Assembly: GCF_003253705.1 (NCBI RefSeq)
Contig: NZ_QKYU01000036.1
Location: forward strand, 1-32,846
DNA length: 32,846 nucleotides
Direction: 5' to 3'
Source of the DNA: Humitalea rosea
Lineage (GTDB): Bacteria > Pseudomonadota > Alphaproteobacteria > Acetobacterales > Acetobacteraceae
In this document: one piece after another, positions 17,595 to 25,026 of the stretch
How positions within the stretch are numbered: position 1 is the first letter of the stretch
Layout of the letters: each line of letters starts with the position of its first letter
Translations under genes and position numbers: made by a program
Notes under the pieces: model-generated
What the model was told of the DNA's origin: nothing
The model's input: the letters and a program-made list of their open reading frames with translations, nothing else
Databases searched by the model: none

Positions 17595-17945
17595 ATGTCC
17601 TTTTTCTCCCGCCTGACCATGCGCCTCTCAGGGCGCGCCATCGGCACCGACCGCTTCGGGAACCGCTATTTCGAAAGCCGGGCGGATATGCCGGGCTATG
17701 GGCGCAAGCGCCGCTGGGTCGCCTACAACGGCGCCCCCGACTCGACGACGGTCCCGGCCGAGTGGCACGCTTGGCTGCACCACACCACGGCGGCCCCGCT
17801 CGATGAGAGCAAGCGCCTGCCCTGGCAGCTGGAACACCAGCGCAACCTGACCGGCACCCCCCTCGCCTGGCGGCCCAAGGGCGCGGATGCCATGGGCGGC
17901 GCCCGCCTGCCGACGGCCGGCGATTACGAAGCCTGGACTCCTTGA
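17595..17945 (+). CDS. NADH:ubiquinone oxidoreductase NDUFA12-family subunit
   Basis: A 116-residue soluble protein homologous to NDUFA12 (B17.2), an accessory subunit of respiratory complex I kept in alphaproteobacteria and mitochondria. Diagnostic stretches are GTDRFGNRYFES near the N terminus, RWVAYNG, PAEWHAWLHHT, and the basic-Pro C-terminal part with WQLEHQRNLTGT. It binds at the peripheral arm and stabilises the assembled complex. I chose the ATG at 17595 (MSFFSRLTMR) from family alignment. The frame stays open to 17484, with another ATG at 17553. The stop is 2 bases before the mlaD start. The main nuo genes are not in the window; this subunit is normally encoded apart from them. Confidence 0.93.
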   Translation: MSFFSRLTMRLSGRAIGTDRFGNRYFESRADMPGYGRKRRWVAYNGAPDSTTVPAEWHAWLHHTTAAPLDESKRLPWQLEHQRNLTGTPLAWRPKGADAMGGARLPTAGDYEAWTP

Positions 17946-17947
17946 TC

Positions 17948-18460
17948 ATGAAGGGCCGCTCGATTCTCGAAATCCTTGTGGGCGCGGTGGTGCTGATCGT
18001 GGCGACCGGCTTCCTCGCCTATGCGGTGACCAATACCGGGCGGACCACCCGCACCGGCGGGCTGGCGCTGACCGCCAGATTCGACCGGATCGACGGCCTC
18101 GCCCCCGGGGCCGATGTGCGGATCGCGGGCGTGAAGGTCGGCACCGTCACCGGCCAGCGGATCGATCCCACGACCTTCCTCGCCATCCTCAGCCTGGATG
18201 TGGACAGCACGCTGCGCATCCCCGAGGACAGCAGCGCCGAGATCACCAGCGAGGGGCTGCTTGGCGGCAAGTATGTCGCCATCGTGCCCGGCGGCGCCGA
18301 GAAGCTGCTGCGCTCCGGCAGCGAGATCACCATCACGCAATCCTCGGTCAGCCTGGAGGCGCTGCTCGGGCGCTTCATCTTCTCGGTGACCGAATTGTCC
18401 GGCCAGCGGCCGGCGACCCCGGAGGGCGCGGCCCCGGCGGTCCCGACCGCCCGGCCATGA
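17948..18460 (+). CDS. mlaD: outer-membrane lipid asymmetry protein MlaD
   Basis: A 170-residue inner-membrane-anchored MCE protein of the Mla pathway, which moves phospholipids between outer and inner membranes. One N-terminal helix (ILEILVGAVVLIVATGFLAY) anchors it. The MCE domain follows from about residue 38 (LTARFDRIDGLAPGADVRIAG, then VKVGTVTG and the GLLGGKYVAIVPGG signature). A short C-terminal tail follows that could contribute to the hexamer pore. The MlaF, MlaE, MlaC and MlaB partners are absent here. The ATG at 17948 fits the helix; a TTG 6 bases upstream is an alternative. The stop overlaps the next gene's ATG by four bases, so the two are probably co-translated. Confidence 0.94.
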   Translation: MKGRSILEILVGAVVLIVATGFLAYAVTNTGRTTRTGGLALTARFDRIDGLAPGADVRIAGVKVGTVTGQRIDPTTFLAILSLDVDSTLRIPEDSSAEITSEGLLGGKYVAIVPGGAEKLLRSGSEITITQSSVSLEALLGRFIFSVTELSGQRPATPEGAAPAVPTARP

Positions 18461-18663
18461 CCAACCCCGCACCGCCCGAGGTGTGGCCCGGTGCCGATGG
18501 GATGCCGCTGTCCTGCCGGGAGAAGATCAAGGTGCTGGTCGAGAACCACGACGAGGCCGCCCAGGTTCTGGCCGATGCCTATGAGGATGCGGTGCTGATG
18601 GGGGTGGATCGCAAGGCCATGCGGGCCATCCTGCAACGGCTGGTGGATGCCTTGCCCGAATGA
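18457..18663 (+). CDS. small protein of unknown function, 68 residues
   Basis: I do not recognise this protein. It has 68 residues, is acidic, has no signal peptide or membrane helix and has a single cysteine (PLSCREKIKVL). The body from about residue 20 looks like two amphipathic helices (EKIKVLVENHDEAAQVLADA and RKAMRAILQRLVDAL). It is very likely real because its ATG overlaps the mlaD stop and its TGA overlaps the start of the DUF2155 gene, each by four bases. Its frame also shows the normal codon pattern of the window. The context suggests a cytoplasmic accessory factor of the cell-envelope genes around it; this is inference only. Confidence 0.75.
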   Translation: MTNPAPPEVWPGADGMPLSCREKIKVLVENHDEAAQVLADAYEDAVLMGVDRKAMRAILQRLVDALPE

Positions 18664-19025
18664 GACGCTTCCTGCTGATCGCCATGCTGTCGCTGGCGGC
18701 CATCCTGCCCGCCTCGGCGCAGGACTGGGTGCCGAAGCGCGTCGCGGAATTGCAGGCGCTGGACAAGGTGACCGCGCGCGTCAGCGTCTTCCGCGTCACC
18801 ATCGGCGAGCCGGCCAAGTTCGGCAGCCTGACCATATCGGTGCTGTCCTGCCAGGCGCGCCCGGCGGATGAGGTGCCCGATGCGGCGGTCTGGATGGAGA
18901 TCACCGATGATCGCGGCGACAGCCCCGCGACCTCGGTCTTCCGCGGCTGGATGTTCGCCTCCGCGCCCGGCGTCCATACGCTGGAGCATCCGGTGTACGA
19001 CATCCGGGTGCTGGACTGCCGCTAG
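18660..19025 (+). CDS. DUF2155 domain exported protein
   Basis: A 121-residue exported protein of the DUF2155 family, which is nearly confined to alphaproteobacteria and often lies next to NDUFA12 and aat genes. It has a signal peptide (RRFLLIAMLSLAAILPASA). The family core follows: ALDKVTARVSVF, FGSLTISVLSC, then FRGWMFASAPGVHTLEHPVYDIRVLDC. Two conserved Cys (in VLSCQARP and at LDCR) could form a disulphide. The molecular function of the family is not known. The ATG at 18660 overlaps the stop of the 68-residue gene, making it the last gene of the NDUFA12-mlaD group. It meets the PII-like gene end-on with a gap of ten bases. Confidence 0.92.
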   Translation: MRRFLLIAMLSLAAILPASAQDWVPKRVAELQALDKVTARVSVFRVTIGEPAKFGSLTISVLSCQARPADEVPDAAVWMEITDDRGDSPATSVFRGWMFASAPGVHTLEHPVYDIRVLDCR

Positions 19026-19035
19026 CCCCGATCTT

Positions 19036-19341
19036 TCAGAAATGCTCCGCCCGCAACACGGCGCAATCGGTCAGCGAGATGATCGCCGGCCGCGCGTCCA
19101 GCAACTCCTCGCGCGCGGCGATGACCCGGTCGGCCGTATCGGCCGTGACGATACAGACGATCATCACATTGTCCATGACGCCGCCCGGCACGCCGCCCTG
19201 GCGCAGCCCCTGGCGCCCGCGCCCGGCCAGCACCGGCAGCATGGTCCAGCCCGAGGCGCCCAGCCGGTCCAGCAATTCGGTGACGGTTCCGGCGTGAAGC
19301 TGCTCGACGACGATCTCGATGCGCTTGCGGGCATGGATCAT
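19036..19341 (-). CDS. PII-like signalling protein resembling SbtB
   Basis: A 101-residue PII-superfamily protein. The opening [20 protein letters not shown], the [20 protein letters not shown] loop (G40, R41, G42, R47) and the later [17 protein letters not shown] and [11 protein letters not shown] follow the ferredoxin-like order of SbtB. In SbtB the loop reads GGKGSRNVR and binds adenyl nucleotides including cAMP. The C-terminal CGPEGC redox tail of cyanobacterial SbtB is absent. It lacks the classic GlnB/GlnK T-loop with a uridylylated Tyr, so nitrogen control by GlnD is unlikely. The ATG at 19341 overlaps the thiG stop as ATGA, so it is co-transcribed with thiS-thiG, yet an SbtA-type transporter is encoded only 4.7 kb away. 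SbtB-like function is inference. Confidence 0.8.
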   Translation of the reverse strand: MIHARKRIEIVVEQLHAGTVTELLDRLGASGWTMLPVLAGRGRQGLRQGGVPGGVMDNVMIVCIVTADTADRVIAAREELLDARPAIISLTDCAVLRAEHF

Positions 19342-20132
19342 CCGGCAATCAGCCCCTTGGTCGGGCTGGAGGCATCGGCGCGGTAGTCGCGCGGCATCCG
19401 CCGGGCCAGAAACGCATCCCGCCCCGCCCCCACCGCCGCCTTCATGGCGCGCGCCATGCGGACAGGATCGCCGGCATGGGCGATGGCGCTGTTCAGCAGC
19501 ACGGCGTCGCAGCCGAGTTCCATGGCGAAGGCGGCCTCCGAGGCCGTGCCGATCCCGGCATCGACCAGCACCGGCACGCGCGCCTGGGCCTTGATCGCGC
19601 GGATCATATAGGGATTCACGACGCCCATGCCGGAGCCGATCGGCGCGCCCAGCGGCATGATGGCCACACAGCCCATCTCCTCCAGCCGCTTGGCCGCCAC
19701 CGGGTCATCGGCGCAATAGACCATCACCTCGAAGCCATCGGCGATCAGTGCCGCCGCCGCCTCGAAGGTGCCGGCCATGTCGGGGTAGAGGTAGGGCGGC
19801 GGGCCCAGCACCTCCAGCTTCACAAGGTTCCAGCCACCGGCCTCTCGCGCCAGGCGCAGGGTGCGGACGGCCTCCTGCGCCGTGTGGCAGCCGGCGGTAT
19901 TGGGCAGATAGGTGTAGCGCTCGGGCGAGACGAAATCCTGCAACAGCGGCGCCGAAGGGTCGGAGGTGTTCACCCGCCGCACCGCGACGGTCACGATCTC
20001 CGCACCGGAGGCCTCGATCGCCGCCGCCGTCTCCGGCAGATCCTTGTAGCGGCCGGTGCCGACGATCAGGCGGGAGCGGAAGCGGCGGCCCGCGACCTCC
20101 CAGGAATCATCGGTCGTGATGATGCCATCCAT
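19338..20132 (-). CDS. thiG: thiazole synthase ThiG
   Basis: A 264-residue TIM-barrel enzyme that forms the thiazole phosphate of thiamine from deoxyxylulose phosphate, dehydroglycine and the ThiS thiocarboxylate. Family motifs: [62 protein letters not shown] (with the substrate-binding Lys), [16 protein letters not shown] and [17 protein letters not shown]. Length is usual. The ATG at 20132 is two bases after the thiS stop, so sulphur carrier and synthase are made together. The PII-like gene is coupled at the 3' end. ThiO/ThiH, ThiE and ThiC genes are not in the window. Confidence 0.97.
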   Translation of the reverse strand: MDGIITTDDSWEVAGRRFRSRLIVGTGRYKDLPETAAAIEASGAEIVTVAVRRVNTSDPSAPLLQDFVSPERYTYLPNTAGCHTAQEAVRTLRLAREAGGWNLVKLEVLGPPPYLYPDMAGTFEAAAALIADGFEVMVYCADDPVAAKRLEEMGCVAIMPLGAPIGSGMGVVNPYMIRAIKAQARVPVLVDAGIGTASEAAFAMELGCDAVLLNSAIAHAGDPVRMARAMKAAVGAGRDAFLARRMPRDYRADASSPTKGLIAG

Positions 20133-20134
20133 GT

Positions 20135-20347
20135 TCAGCCTCCCCCAATGAAGGCAACGATTTCAAGCTCATCGCCCGATTCCAGCGGCGTGACCGGCCA
20201 GAGCGACCGCGGCACGATTTCGAGGTTCCGCTCCACCGCGACCTTGCGGCCATCGAGGCCGATGCTCGCGAGCAGGTCGGCGACGCTGGCCGGCGCCGGC
20301 AGCGCCTTGGCCTCGCCATTCACGGTCAGGGTGATGGGGCTTTGCAT
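20135..20347 (-). CDS. thiS: sulphur carrier protein ThiS
   Basis: A 70-residue ubiquitin-fold protein that carries sulphur as a C-terminal thiocarboxylate for thiazole formation. The sequence shows the expected start ([12 protein letters not shown]), the central [13 protein letters not shown] and the mandatory Gly-Gly end in [10 protein letters not shown]. The ATG at 20347 is set by family length; the longer open frame upstream is not ThiS-like. The 183-base gap to the divergent aroQ start should hold both promoters. I looked there on the minus strand for the conserved parts of a TPP riboswitch and did not find them. Confidence 0.95.
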   Translation of the reverse strand: MQSPITLTVNGEAKALPAPASVADLLASIGLDGRKVAVERNLEIVPRSLWPVTPLESGDELEIVAFIGGG

Positions 20348-20530
20348 GGGCGATACATGGCCGCCGACGGGGGGCAGAGCAAGCCTCCGGAACGCGTCCC
20401 GGCCCTGCTCGACACAGCCTTCTGGACACACGGGGCAACAAAGCGGGATGGCCTCGGCGCTTGCGGCGGCGAAACCTCGCGTGTTAGCCCCGCGCGCCCG
20501 GGAAAATCCCCCGGCCGAGGATCGCCGCCC

Positions 20531-20986
20531 GTGACACCGCCGCTGATCGCCGTCTTCAACGGCCCGAACCTGAACCTGCTCGGCCTGCGCCAGCCGGAGA
20601 TCTATGGCACCACCACCCTCGACGACATCGAGGCGATCTGCGCCGAAGTGGCGGACGAGCTGGATCTGGCCATCGATTTCCGCCAGTCGAACATCGAGGG
20701 CGAGCTGATCGGCTGGATTCACGAAATGCGTGGCCGCGCGGCGGGAATCGTGATCAATCCCGCAGGGTATTCGCATACCTCGGTGGCGCTGATGGATGCG
20801 CTGCTCGCCTCCGACATCCCGGTCATCGAGGTCCATATCTCCAATATCCACCGTCGCGAGGCGTTCCGGCATCACTCCTATGTCTCCCATGCGGCGACGG
20901 GCGTGATCTGCGGGTTGGGACCGGGGGGTTATGCCCTCGCCCTGCGCGCGATGGCCGGAATCCTCACTCAGGATGATGATGCATGA
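20531..20986 (+). CDS. aroQ: type II 3-dehydroquinate dehydratase
   Basis: A 151-residue cytoplasmic enzyme of the shikimate pathway that dehydrates 3-dehydroquinate to 3-dehydroshikimate. Type II motifs are all present: [17 protein letters not shown] (catalytic Arg and Tyr loop), [24 protein letters not shown] (catalytic His in YSHTS) and [18 protein letters not shown]. The protein is a small flavodoxin-like subunit that normally forms dodecamers. Start: the GTG at 20531 ([13 protein letters not shown]) matches the family; the open frame further upstream is unrelated. The stop overlaps accB as ATGA, giving an aroQ-accB-accC operon. Confidence 0.96.
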   Translation: MTPPLIAVFNGPNLNLLGLRQPEIYGTTTLDDIEAICAEVADELDLAIDFRQSNIEGELIGWIHEMRGRAAGIVINPAGYSHTSVALMDALLASDIPVIEVHISNIHRREAFRHHSYVSHAATGVICGLGPGGYALALRAMAGILTQDDDA

Positions 20987-21435
20987 CCGGTATCCAGTTC
21001 GACCCCGCCGCGATCCGCGAACTGGCGAAGATCCTCCGCGAAACCGATCTGTCGGAGATTGAGCTGGTCGAGGGCGACCGCCGCGTCCGGGTCGGGCGCA
21101 GCGTGACGGTGGCGCCGACCACGGTGACCGTCGCCGCCCCCGCCGCCGCCGTGGCCCCCGCCCCTGCCCTGGTGGCCGAGGTCGCGAACGACGCCTCGCA
21201 CCCAGGAGCCGTGACCTCGCCCATGGTCGGCATCGCCTATCTGGCGCCGGAGCCGGGCGCACCGCCCTTCGTGACCGTCGGCAGCCGCGTGGTGCAGGGC
21301 CAGACCCTGCTGCTGATCGAGGCGATGAAGACCTTCAACCAGATCCGGGCCCCCAAGGCGGGCACGGTGTCGCGCATCCTGGTCGAGGGTGGGACGCCGG
21401 TGGAATACGGCGAAGCCCTGCTGATCGTCGAATAA
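20983..21435 (+). CDS. accB: acetyl-CoA carboxylase biotin carboxyl carrier protein
   Basis: A 150-residue carrier that holds biotin for acetyl-CoA carboxylase, the first step of fatty-acid synthesis. The N-terminal helix-strand ([20 protein letters not shown]) interacts with AccC. A flexible Ala/Pro/Val linker (about 44-68) leads to the biotinyl domain from about 75 ([16 protein letters not shown]). The biotin site is EAMKTFN, with Lys116 between Met and Thr; the E. coli protein has EAMKMMN. Thr-Phe after Lys is a variation of the kind seen in alphaproteobacteria. The ATG overlaps the aroQ stop, and accC follows after 11 bases. Confidence 0.97.
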   Translation: MTGIQFDPAAIRELAKILRETDLSEIELVEGDRRVRVGRSVTVAPTTVTVAAPAAAVAPAPALVAEVANDASHPGAVTSPMVGIAYLAPEPGAPPFVTVGSRVVQGQTLLLIEAMKTFNQIRAPKAGTVSRILVEGGTPVEYGEALLIVE

Positions 21436-21446
21436 GGGCGGCCCCG

Positions 21447-22787
21447 GTGTTCAAGAAGGTCCTCATCGCCAATCGCGGCGAAATCGCGCTGCGCATCCAT
21501 CGCGCCTGCCAGGAGATGGGCATCCTCACCGTCGCGGTGCATTCGACCGCCGATGCGACCGCCATGCATGTGCGGCTGGCGGATGAATCCGTCTGCATCG
21601 GCCCCGCCCCGGCACGCGACTCTTATCTCAACATGGCCGCCATCCTCTCGGCCGCCAGCATCACCGGGGCGGAGGCGATCCACCCGGGCTACGGCTTCCT
21701 GTCGGAGAACGCGAATTTCGCGGAGATGGTGGAGGCCCATGGCCTCGCCTTCATCGGCCCGACCGCCGAGCACATCCGCATCATGGGCGACAAGATCGCC
21801 GCCAAGAACGCGATGCGCGCCCTCGGCGTGCCGCTGGTCCCCGGCAGCGAGGGTGCGCTGAATACGGTCGAGGAGGCCCGCGCGGTCGCCGAGATCGTGA
21901 AATACCCGGTGCTGATCAAGGCCGCGGCCGGCGGCGGCGGGCGGGGGATGAAGGTCGCCCAGACCGCCGACGAGCTGGAAGACGCCTGGCGCATGGCCCG
22001 CACGGAAGCCAAGGCGGCCTTCGGCGATGACGCGGTCTATCTGGAAAAATACCTCGACAAGCCGCGTCACATCGAATTGCAGATCATGGCCGACATGTAC
22101 GGCAACGTCGTGCATTTCGGCGAACGCGACTGCTCGCTGCAACGCCGCCACCAGAAGCTGGTCGAGGAAGCCGGTTCCCCCGCGCTGACCGCCGCCGACC
22201 GCGATGCGCTGGGCGCGCAGGTGACCAAGGGCCTCGCCGGCCTCGGCTACCGCAACGCCGGCACGCTGGAGTTCCTCTGGCAGGACGGGCAATTCGCCTT
22301 CATCGAGATGAACACCCGCCTGCAGGTGGAGCATCCGGTGACCGAGATGGTCTGCGGCGTCGATCTGGTGAAGGAGCAGCTGCGCGTCGCCGCCGGCGAG
22401 CCGCTCGGCTACACCCAGGCCGATGTCCATTTGTCCGGCCATGCCATCGAATGCCGCATCACGGCCGAGGACCCGGTGACCTTCACCCCCTCACCCGGCC
22501 GGGTCACGCAGTTCCATGCGCCGGGGGGCCTCGGCGTGCGGGTCGATAGCGCGCTCTACGCGGGCTATTCGGTGCCGCCGCATTACGACAGCCTGGTCGC
22601 CAAGTTGATCGCGCATGGCACCACCCGGGCCGAGGCGATCGCGCGCATGCGCCGCTCCCTGAAGGAAATGGTGGTGGAAGGGATCAAGACGACCCTGCCG
22701 CTGCATATCCGCATCATGGACGATCCGGAGTTCCAGAGCGGCGACTACAATATCCATTGGCTGGAGCGCTTCGTCTCCCGCGCCTGA
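21447..22787 (+). CDS. accC: acetyl-CoA carboxylase biotin carboxylase subunit
   Basis: A 446-residue ATP-grasp enzyme that carboxylates the biotin on AccB using bicarbonate and ATP. It opens with [20 protein letters not shown]. It has the glycine-rich ATP loop [13 protein letters not shown], the [25 protein letters not shown] region (split in this description as [16 protein letters not shown] and VEEAGSPAL), and the catalytic [16 protein letters not shown] with its bicarbonate-binding Arg and Glu. Length is typical (about 447). The start is a GTG at 21447. The stop TGA ends exactly one base before the convergent stop of the ABM-fold gene. The carboxyltransferase genes accA and accD are not here. 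Confidence 0.97.
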   Translation: MFKKVLIANRGEIALRIHRACQEMGILTVAVHSTADATAMHVRLADESVCIGPAPARDSYLNMAAILSAASITGAEAIHPGYGFLSENANFAEMVEAHGLAFIGPTAEHIRIMGDKIAAKNAMRALGVPLVPGSEGALNTVEEARAVAEIVKYPVLIKAAAGGGGRGMKVAQTADELEDAWRMARTEAKAAFGDDAVYLEKYLDKPRHIELQIMADMYGNVVHFGERDCSLQRRHQKLVEEAGSPALTAADRDALGAQVTKGLAGLGYRNAGTLEFLWQDGQFAFIEMNTRLQVEHPVTEMVCGVDLVKEQLRVAAGEPLGYTQADVHLSGHAIECRITAEDPVTFTPSPGRVTQFHAPGGLGVRVDSALYAGYSVPPHYDSLVAKLIAHGTTRAEAIARMRRSLKEMVVEGIKTTLPLHIRIMDDPEFQSGDYNIHWLERFVSRA

Positions 22788-23069
22788 CTACGCCTCGGTC
22801 AGCGTCGTCACATCCGGCGGCGCCTCGGCGCATTCGGCGGCCAAGCGCATGAAGGCGATGGTGTGCTCCGCCCCGTCATGAATCGCGGCGGCGGCGGCGC
22901 TGCTCCAGCAGCCGATCATCGTCACCTCCCCGGTGCGGGTCGCCGAGACATAGACGTCGAAGGCGACGCACCCCTTGGTGCCGCGCGTCGCCGCGACCAG
23001 GATCGGCACCGCCTGCAACAGCCGCAGCCAACATTCGGGGCGCAAAAGAATTCGGGTCAGCCGATGCAC
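22788..23069 (-). CDS. antibiotic biosynthesis monooxygenase (ABM)-fold protein
   Basis: A small protein resembling the ABM/quinol monooxygenase dimeric ferredoxin-like fold. The helix LLQAVPILVAATRGTKGCVA corresponds to the family's LVAATRAEPGC. It is followed by FDVYVSATRTGEVTMIGCWSS, and by HTIAFMRLAAE, matching the final helix before the closing strand (PPDVTTL). The family includes cofactor-free oxygenases and many proteins without known activity. The start is uncertain. The frame is open to an ATG at 23219 (143 residues), but the GTG at 23069 has GAGG five bases upstream and gives 93 residues, the normal ABM length. I prefer it. The usual acidic and His residues near the active site are partly replaced, so activity is unproven. 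Confidence 0.65.
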   Translation of the reverse strand: MHRLTRILLRPECWLRLLQAVPILVAATRGTKGCVAFDVYVSATRTGEVTMIGCWSSAAAAAIHDGAEHTIAFMRLAAECAEAPPDVTTLTEA

Positions 23070-23380
23070 CGCATCCTCACGCCAGGAGGGTCGCAGGCGG
23101 GCGGCGCGCAACTCCGCGTGTGCTCCCACGCCGGCCACGGGCAGCGTGGACGGGGTGTGAAAGCCACCGCCAAGCTTGGCTGCGTCATGTCCGATCGTCT
23201 GGCTGACCTGCTGCATCACTCAGTCCCCGCCTGTGGCGCGCCGTCACGGTCGCGTGAACAATACGCGTCAGCGGCGGTTTCGGATGCGTTCTCTGCACTA
23301 TCACGAAACCGTGATTTCGTGCGCCATGCGAAAACACAAGGGGCTGCCCTTGGAATGCCCCGCCGTGGCATGCTGCCGCG
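23070..23380. other. intergenic region between ABM-fold gene and aat
   Basis: About 310 bases between two divergent genes, if the short start of the ABM gene is right. The left half could instead be the 5' part of a longer ABM gene (start 23219). The right half (23240-23330) is lower in GC than its surroundings and contains two inverted repeats, at 23251-23267 and 23301-23321. I see no further open frame with coding character. Confidence 0.5.
23301..23321. repeat. nested inverted repeats upstream of aat, possible operator
   Basis: CACGAAA (23302-23308) and TTTCGTG (23315-23321) form a 7-base inverted repeat with a 6-base spacer. Inside it TCACG (23301-23305) and CGTGA (23310-23314) form a second, overlapping repeat. 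The site lies 60 bases before the aat start codon, and a third inverted repeat CGCGT/ACGCG is at 23251-23267. Together they look like a transcription factor site. Confidence 0.4.
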
Positions 23381-24046
23381 GTGCGCCAACGCTCCCTCGA
23401 CATCACCCCTGAACTGATGCTCCGCGCCTATCGGGCGGGGGTGTTCCCCATGGCAGAGGCGCGGGATGCGGCGCGGCTGCATTGGCTCGACCCCGATCCG
23501 CGCGGGATCCTGCCGCTGGACCACTTCCATCTGCCGCGCCGGCTGAAGCGCACGGTGCTCTCGGGCCCCTACCGGGTCACCGCCAATGCCGATTTCGCCG
23601 GGGTCATCACCGGCTGCGCCGCCCCGGCACCGGGGCGGGAGGGCACCTGGATCAATACCGAGATCGAGCGCCTGTTCCTCGCCCTGCACCACATGGGCCA
23701 CGCCCATTCGGTCGAGGTCTGGGAGGGGGAGGCGCTGGTCGGCGGGCTTTATGGCGTGGCGCTGGGCGCCGCCTTCTTCGGCGAGAGCATGTTCAGCCGG
23801 GGGCGAGACGCCTCCAAGGTCGCGCTGGTGCATCTGGTCGCGCGGCTGCGTTGGGGCGGGGGCGCGCTGCTGGATACGCAGTTCCTGACCGGGCATCTGG
23901 CCCAGTTCGGCGCCGTGGAAATCCCCCGCGCGACCTACAAGGCGCTGCTGGCCGAGGCCGCCGACCAGCCGCTGCGCTGGACCCCAGGCCCCGATGCGGC
24001 CGAGCTTGAGGCCGCGATCCGGGCGCTGCGGCCGGCGGCGGATTAG
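23381..24046 (+). CDS. aat: leucyl/phenylalanyl-tRNA-protein transferase
   Basis: A 221-residue cytoplasmic enzyme of the N-end rule pathway that adds Leu or Phe to proteins with N-terminal Arg or Lys, marking them for ClpAP. Family stretches: [91 protein letters not shown] and [19 protein letters not shown]. The core Asp in LLDTQF and the FFGESMF motif are intact. The GTG start at 23381 fits family alignment. Its stop overlaps the stop of the convergent sbtA-like gene by three bases. In many alphaproteobacteria aat directly follows accC; here the ABM-fold gene is in between on the other strand. Confidence 0.96.
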   Translation: MRQRSLDITPELMLRAYRAGVFPMAEARDAARLHWLDPDPRGILPLDHFHLPRRLKRTVLSGPYRVTANADFAGVITGCAAPAPGREGTWINTEIERLFLALHHMGHAHSVEVWEGEALVGGLYGVALGAAFFGESMFSRGRDASKVALVHLVARLRWGGGALLDTQFLTGHLAQFGAVEIPRATYKALLAEAADQPLRWTPGPDAAELEAAIRALRPAAD

Positions 24047-25026
24047 CCGAGCATCTGCGCCGCCCAGAGGTAGAGCGGAATCCCCAGCGTGATGTTGAAG
24101 GGGAAGGTGATCGCCACCGACAGCGTCACATAGACCCCCGCATCGGCCTCCGGCAGCGCCAGGCGCATCGCCGCTGGCACCGCGATGTAGGAGGCCGAGG
24201 CGCCGAGCACGCCGAACAGCGCCATGCCGCCATGCGAGACCCCGATCAGGCTCGCCATCCCGATCCCGACCGAGGCGCCGAACAGCGGCATCAGCAGCGC
24301 GAAGGCGACCAGCCGCGCATCCAGCGTGCCCGCCGCGCGGGGACCGCGCCGGCGGGCATCGGCGGCGCCGCGCAGCTGGCGGGCCGCGACCAGGCCCATC
24401 TCCAACAGGAACAGGCAAAGCGCGCCGGGAAAGAGCCCCTCGGCGAAGGGCGCGAGCTGGGCATGCGCCGAAGCCCCCCCGGCCCAGCCGATCGCCATGC
24501 TGCCGAGCAGCAGCAGCACCGGCCCGCCGGCCAGCACTTCCTTCAGCAGCGCCCCCTTGCCCCCGCGAGCCGACCGGCGGCCGGGCTGCGGCCCCGCGAG
24601 CATCAGCGCGCTGATGATGGCCGGAGCCTCCATCGCGGCGAGGACAGCGGGCATATAGGCCTCGGACCGCAGCCCGGCGGCGGAGATCGCCTGCACCGCC
24701 GCGGCGAAGGTGACGACGCTGACCGAGCCGTAATGCCCCGCGACGGCCGCCGCGGTCGGGCGGTCGAGCCGCGTGAAGGCCCGCAGCACGCCGAAGGCCG
24801 GCACCGGCAGCAGGAACGACATCCCGACGCCGAGGGCCAGTGCGGGCAGCACGCCGACGGCGGCGCCGGGGCTGGCCAGGGCGAAGCCCCCATGCAGCCC
24901 GATCGCGACCATCAGATAGAGCGACAGCCCCTTCGCCACGGCATCGGGCAGCGCGAGGTCGGAGCGGATGAAAGCGGCAAAAGCGCCGAGGGCGAAGAAC
25001 AGGACGGGCGGCGGGATGGCTTCCAT
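24043..25026 (-). CDS. sbtA: sodium-dependent bicarbonate transporter, SbtA family
   Basis: A 327-residue inner-membrane permease of the SbtA family, whose cyanobacterial members take up bicarbonate with sodium. About ten helices in two inverted halves are visible. The first half has [29 protein letters not shown] and the [19 protein letters not shown] segment that contains the ion and bicarbonate site in SbtA. The second half has [38 protein letters not shown] (written here as [16 protein letters not shown] and RLALPEADA) and [17 protein letters not shown]. These match the family closely. The ATG at 25026 is chosen from the first helix. The substrate is inferred from family. The usual adjacent sbtB is missing, but an SbtB-like gene is at 19036-19341. 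Confidence 0.88.
   Translation of the reverse strand: MEAIPPPVLFFALGAFAAFIRSDLALPDAVAKGLSLYLMVAIGLHGGFALASPGAAVGVLPALALGVGMSFLLPVPAFGVLRAFTRLDRPTAAAVAGHYGSVSVVTFAAAVQAISAAGLRSEAYMPAVLAAMEAPAIISALMLAGPQPGRRSARGGKGALLKEVLAGGPVLLLLGSMAIGWAGGASAHAQLAPFAEGLFPGALCLFLLEMGLVAARQLRGAADARRRGPRAAGTLDARLVAFALLMPLFGASVGIGMASLIGVSHGGMALFGVLGASASYIAVPAAMRLALPEADAGVYVTLSVAITFPFNITLGIPLYLWAAQMLG

Noticed and set aside
19036-19341. Canonical nitrogen regulator GlnB/GlnK
   Set aside because: The T-loop tyrosine and the GlnB signature are missing, and no amtB or glnA is nearby; the loop fits SbtB-like proteins better.
20348-20530. Possible TPP riboswitch before thiS
   Set aside because: The conserved CUGAGA and GAACCUGAU-type segments are not found on the minus strand of this gap.
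23070-23219. 50-residue N-terminal extension of the ABM-fold protein
   Set aside because: It does not resemble the family and would make the protein unusually long. The GTG at 23069 has a well-spaced GAGG, but the longer form is not excluded.
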